From the NCBI GenBank assembly GCA_944372435.1, contig CALVZD010000009.1, positions 1-36,838 of the forward strand: 36,838 bases of DNA, read 5' to 3'. Position 1 is the first letter of the stretch, and each line of letters opens with the position of its first letter. The position numbers were made by a program, and so were the translations under genes. Below the pieces are notes generated by a model. That model had not been told where the DNA came from, did no database searches, and was given only the letters and a program-made list of their open reading frames with translations. Below, in pieces: positions 34,801 to 36,838 of this stretch. The DNA comes from an uncultured Clostridia bacterium (lineage in GTDB: Bacteria > Bacillota > Clostridia > Christensenellales > UBA1242).

Positions 34801-36628
34801 CTTCTTGACCTCTTGTGTAAACAAGCCAAGATAGTCCTGCAAGGTCTTCGGCTGAGTCAATTATGTAAGGGTTAGTTTCGGAACCGTCGCCATAAGTGGT
34901 GGTGTCAGGATTGTTAAACCACTCAATCGAGTAGTTGCCTTCGTTCGTCCACCAGTCGATTGGAACTTCTTGATATAAGAATGCTGGATAACCGTCATTC
35001 AATGAAGCGTTTATTTGCCAAATATTTTTAAAATCCCATGGATAATCTTCATTCCAATTTGTAGAATCGGTATACCACGAAAGGTCTTTTGGATTTACGG
35101 CTAGGTTTGAATCATACTCTGCTTGGCCAGGTTCATCAGCGCCATTTATTCCTCCTATATTTGAACAGTTACCACCATAATAGCAGTTGGTTATGGTTGT
35201 GGTGCCAGAAGAGGAAGTAGAAACAGATCCCACAACTCCGCCGACATCTGAGTAACTTGTTGCAGTGCTGGTTACATTTCCTGTGTTATAGCAGTTGGTT
35301 ATGTTTGCAGTTGAAGCATATCCCACAACTCCGCCGACATATGAAGAGCCATTAACAGTACCTGTGTTGTAGCAGTTGGTTATGGTTGCACTATAAGCTC
35401 GTCCCACAACTCCGCCGACATCTGAGTAACTTGTTGCAGTGCTGGTTACATTTCCTGTGTTATAGCAGTTGGTTATGTTTGCAGTTGAAGCATATCCCAC
35501 AACTCCGCCGACACCTGAAGGACCACTAACAGCACCTGTGTTATAGCAGTTGGTTATGGTTATACTGCCAGAAGAAGCACTAGCATATCCCACAACTCCG
35601 CCGACATCTGAAGAACCACTGACACCGCCAGTGTTATAGCAGTTGATTATGGTTGTAGTTCCAGAAGCATATCCCACAACTCCACCGTCCCGTGATGTAC
35701 CACTAACAGTTCCTGTGTTATAGCAGTTGGTTATGGTTGCATCAGAAGTCTCTGCCACAACTCCGCCGACACAGTAAGAACTACTAACAGTTCCTGTGTT
35801 ATAGCAGTTGGTTATGGTTGCGTTACTAGCATTTCCCGCAACTCCGCCGACAAATTGAGAACCACTAATAGAGCCTGTGTTATAGCAGTTGGTTATGGTT
35901 GTAGTGGCGCCAGAAGAAACTCCCACAACTCCGCCAACATATAAATAACCTTGAATATAAGAATTGGTGATGCCTATGTTTTGTATTGTTATTGGATATG
36001 TTGAGCTTGAAGAATTAACATATCCAAACAAGCCTTGATAAGAATATGCATTAGTTGTCCCAGCTGGAGTGAAAATACCAGAAACAGTGTGATTGTCGCC
36101 ATCATAACTGCCTGAAAAATAATTTTGTCTTCTCGTCCCATCACGAGTATTATAAATCCCTATGGGTTGCCAGTAGTATAACGAAAGATCGATGTTTGCT
36201 GTTTGTTTAAAAAACTTGCCTCGGAAGATATAGCTTCCAGAATAATCTGTGCCTGAAACAAGTGGATTGTCTGCTTGCCCTTTTGTGTAAACAAGCCATG
36301 AAAGGCCTGCGAGGTCCTCGGCTGAGTCAATTATGTAAGGATTTTGTTCAGTGCCTGGTTGATAGGACGTGCCATCGATTTCTACACTTTGTGCATTTTT
36401 AAACCAATCGATTGAATAGCGATCATCAGTTATCCACGAGCCATCAGTGTTGGTTGGGCCGTCGGCGGCTTGTGAGTCCTCAGTTGGTGTGGATGAAAGA
36501 GAGAGCGGGTTCCAGATGACGACGATGCCGAGGAAGAGTGCGAAGCACAAAAAATAGCACAGCAGGCTTGAGATCAGCTGAGCTTTGGTAAGGCCTGATT
36601 GACGGAAAAACTGTTTGATTTTTGACAT
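31856..36628 (-). CDS. GLUG-repeat surface protein, 1,590 aa, membrane-anchored
   Basis: A signal or anchor helix (residues 18-39) is followed by three modules. Each opens with a header such as YIIDSAEDLAGLSWLVYT then NIDLS...WQPIG and YDG.NHTVSGI (near 75, 575 and 980), and continues with GLUG repeats (VGGVVG ... ITNCYNTGxVSG). Module one has eight NCYNTG units plus one NCYYGG; module two is similar but shorter; module three has Met-rich repeats and a different header (IWNAADLAAIAYAL). The last 150 residues form a beta domain without a sortase signal or C-terminal anchor. GLUG repeats occur in bacterial adhesins, but their ligand here is unknown. GGGGG lies four bases before ATG 36628. The headers match those in the 5,087-residue lipoprotein, so the two are paralogues. 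No enzyme motif. Confidence 0.9.
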   Translation of the reverse strand: MSKIKQFFRQSGLTKAQLISSLLCYFLCFALFLGIVVIWNPLSLSSTPTEDSQAADGPTNTDGSWITDDRYSIDWFKNAQSVEIDGTSYQPGTEQNPYIIDSAEDLAGLSWLVYTKGQADNPLVSGTDYSGSYIFRGKFFKQTANIDLSLYYWQPIGIYNTRDGTRRQNYFSGSYDGDNHTVSGIFTPAGTTNAYSYQGLFGYVNSSSSTYPITIQNIGITNSYIQGYLYVGGVVGVSSGATTTITNCYNTGSISGSQFVGGVAGNASNATITNCYNTGTVSSSYCVGGVVAETSDATITNCYNTGTVSGTSRDGGVVGYASGTTTIINCYNTGGVSGSSDVGGVVGYASASSGSITITNCYNTGAVSGPSGVGGVVGYASTANITNCYNTGNVTSTATSYSDVGGVVGRAYSATITNCYNTGTVNGSSYVGGVVGYASTANITNCYNTGNVTSTATSYSDVGGVVGSVSTSSSGTTTITNCYYGGNCSNIGGINGADEPGQAEYDSNLAVNPKDLSWYTDSTNWNEDYPWDFKNIWQINASLNDGYPAFLYQEVPIDWWTNEGNYSIEWFNNPDTTTYGDGSETNPYIIDSAEDLAGLSWLVYTRGQEDNPLVEGTDYTIKDTSTFYVFDNKHFIQSENIDLSAHVWQPIGIYYDRSGTQTQHYFSGNYDGGGHTVSGINTPAGDTDAYSYQGLFGYVHKSYYDPERFIENLGITDSNIQGYNYVGGVVGCLSGTGVFNSYNSASVSASGNLVGGIAGWARPASVPIEKSYNTGSISGVNYVGGITGEFNDMDSGYMSAVFNRGSVTGTNYVGGISGGTAILYEAYNTGTVSGSDYVGGILSGSRYNGSDFSGAGGGSTSIIVAFNIGQVISSGTNVDPIIVSVGGSVSQTYYGGSSLSEVAGANGTYIADLDTQAKTLTFLRDTLGLDFATKWQMDTENVNEGYPIFRFDSDTWIGTGNYSATLLGSGTTAQDPYQIWNAADLAAIAYALQSGEFNGETLTPVVDASMNGANIYFSDFYFEQKADIDLSAHYWEPIGSMLGAMTGGSMTGFGGQYDGGNFEISGLRSLRGYNFQAGEGVSSSLFGLLVGDSTSSEKTAQIKNVHLTDADFSVQMYSGAIAGVSINARIENCSVAGKCSTVSGSGAGSGGMVGMAMMSEIDNCINYCEQTVLMDSSSSYGGIVGMSQMSTISNCANFGLIDGGSSEMAAPAGIVGSLAASQITSSSNFGPVNGYMAAGVAMMVSGNCSITGCNNYGTITGDRLSSGIVGSVMSGTMSITDCANFGTLNASTFLAGIIGMIGNSGTYDITISNCVADFATQSSSTPYLSGIYATVVGSGYDSIQMTIDKCSVNLKINALSASSYNVFTDMSQQSDIYSITTTNSYGTVSVNGAIEARALTDDTSAMEGNFIYLTGLNGGRPLPIKTDGSYFFHQHTFGTTTGILDQINEVFYPNLAAQPLTFNTTYRDTTAAPPLNEDMWQQVSLGLVDGKTYSIDMTIDGTSVSRTATASYVDLAAAPNSAISLGGEYLSIDLDSSDGRNDYTLHIVENAILAEDFSYIYTPGQMVLMGYAEVGAPSVPVVITAIREVA
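35228..35513 (-). repeat. 112-bp exact duplication with 174-bp period in the GLUG gene
   Basis: Bases 35228-35339 are repeated without a mismatch at 35402-35513. The 174-bp step is 58 codons, two GLUG units, so protein repeats GGVVGYASTANITNCYNTG are copied exactly. Synonymous sites are also identical, indicating recent recombination or slippage. Neighbouring units share shorter identical blocks. Confidence 0.95.
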
Positions 36629-36643
36629 TCATCCCCCTTTTCC

Positions 36644-36741
36644 GCACTCAGGCGGAAGTGCCGCGAGCGGGAGCGAGCGCCAAAAGCCCGCGAGGGGTTT
36701 TGGGAGGTTTGCCGAAAGGCAAAGCAGCACTTCCGCCGTGC
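36644..36741. ncRNA. Candidate structured RNA with two GNRA-capped hairpins
   Basis: GCAC (36644-36647) plus GGCGGAAGTGC (36651-36661) pair with GCACTTCCGCCGTGC (36727-36741), leaving only a three-base bulge. Inside are CCAAAA-G-CCC with GGG-G-TTTTGG (36680-36703), loop GCGA, and TTTGCC/GGCAAA (36708-36723), loop GAAA. Both loops read as GNRA on the plus strand, which favours a plus-strand RNA. In the minus orientation it would be the GLUG gene leader, ending seven bases above the Shine-Dalgarno. GC content is far above surrounding intergenic DNA. I recognise no named class. Confidence 0.5.
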
Positions 36742-36746
36742 TTTTG

Positions 36747-36803
36747 CAGAGGCCTCTAACTGTCAGCGCAAAGCTCTCGCCTTTGCTCGCCAAATGACCT
36801 CTG
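36747..36803. other. Second nested hairpin upstream of the GLUG gene
   Basis: CAGAGG/CCTCTG (36747-36752 with 36798-36803), GTCA/TGAC (36762-36765 with 36795-36798, sharing one base) and GCAAAG/CTTTGC (36768-36773 with 36781-36786) nest on one axis. It follows the first element by five bases and may be part of the same molecule. Confidence 0.4.
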
Positions 36804-36819
36804 AAAGTTTTACAGTTTT

Positions 36820-36825
36820 ATTGTA
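36820..36825 (-). promoter_or_regulatory. Possible -10 box of the GLUG gene
   Basis: TACAAT on the minus strand. The matching -35 would lie outside the window. If used, the leader would be about 185 nt and carry both structures above in antisense orientation. Confidence 0.25.
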
Positions 36826-36838
36826 ACAAAATTCGCGA

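Noticed and set aside
35160..35960. Regularly spaced repeats that could suggest a CRISPR array
   Set aside because: Repeats are in frame, vary in sequence and encode GLUG units; spacing follows codons and there are no cas genes.
1..36838. tRNA, rRNA or known riboswitch genes
   Set aside because: I saw no cloverleaf with conserved T-arm, no rRNA segments and no familiar riboswitch core on either strand; a covariance scan was not possible.

Overview
The window looks like a chromosome segment of an uncultured, endospore-forming Clostridia-type bacterium (Bacillota). Spore genes (spoIIID, a SpoIIQ-like M23 protein, a YwmB-like protein, a SpoVB-family flippase) sit among housekeeping genes (mfd, pth, acpP, a ttcA-type thiolase). 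Coding DNA has intermediate GC, intergenic DNA is extremely A/T rich, and exported proteins carry Sec or lipoprotein signals. A gut Christensenellales-like lineage is a guess from the style of the GLUG-repeat surface proteins; no rRNA or other taxonomic marker is present.

Layout. (1) Positions 1-15261, minus strand: one uninterrupted open frame of at least 5,087 codons that begins with a lipoprotein signal and runs off the left edge. It alternates beta-sandwich-like stretches with GLUG-type repeat modules and has a near-consensus promoter. (2) 15536-18670: ttcA on plus; on minus spoIIID, acpP, the SpoIIQ-like gene, the YwmB-like gene and a one-pass membrane protein. (3) 18699-26377, minus: an LPG-synthase-type membrane protein, a PrsA-like foldase lipoprotein, and the overlapping or tightly spaced group GlmU-like/pth/mfd. 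(4) 26538-27683, plus: an exported protein with a C-terminal membrane anchor. (5) About 27712-28892: an A/T-rich class I glutamine amidotransferase gene followed by 460 bp of non-coding DNA full of nested inverted repeats, probably a foreign insertion. (6) 28918-31590, minus: spoVB-type flippase, DUF421 and DUF4363 genes. (7) A 52-residue LysM protein on plus at 31659. (8) 31856-36628, minus: a 1,590-residue GLUG-repeat surface protein, preceded by a GC-rich, strongly structured leader or ncRNA candidate at 36644-36803.

How the parts fit. The two GLUG proteins share the same module header and probably form part of the cell-surface adhesin or matrix layer; the parvulin foldase and the LysM protein are the sort of factors that work at the same surface. 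The spoIIID/spoIIQ/ywmB genes keep the classic sporulation neighbourhood, but murA and spoIID are absent from it and acpP is inserted. The least explained parts are the giant lipoprotein, the GlmU-like protein that has lost its nucleotide-binding signature, and two compact multi-helix nucleic-acid structures at 28706-28804 and 36644-36741.
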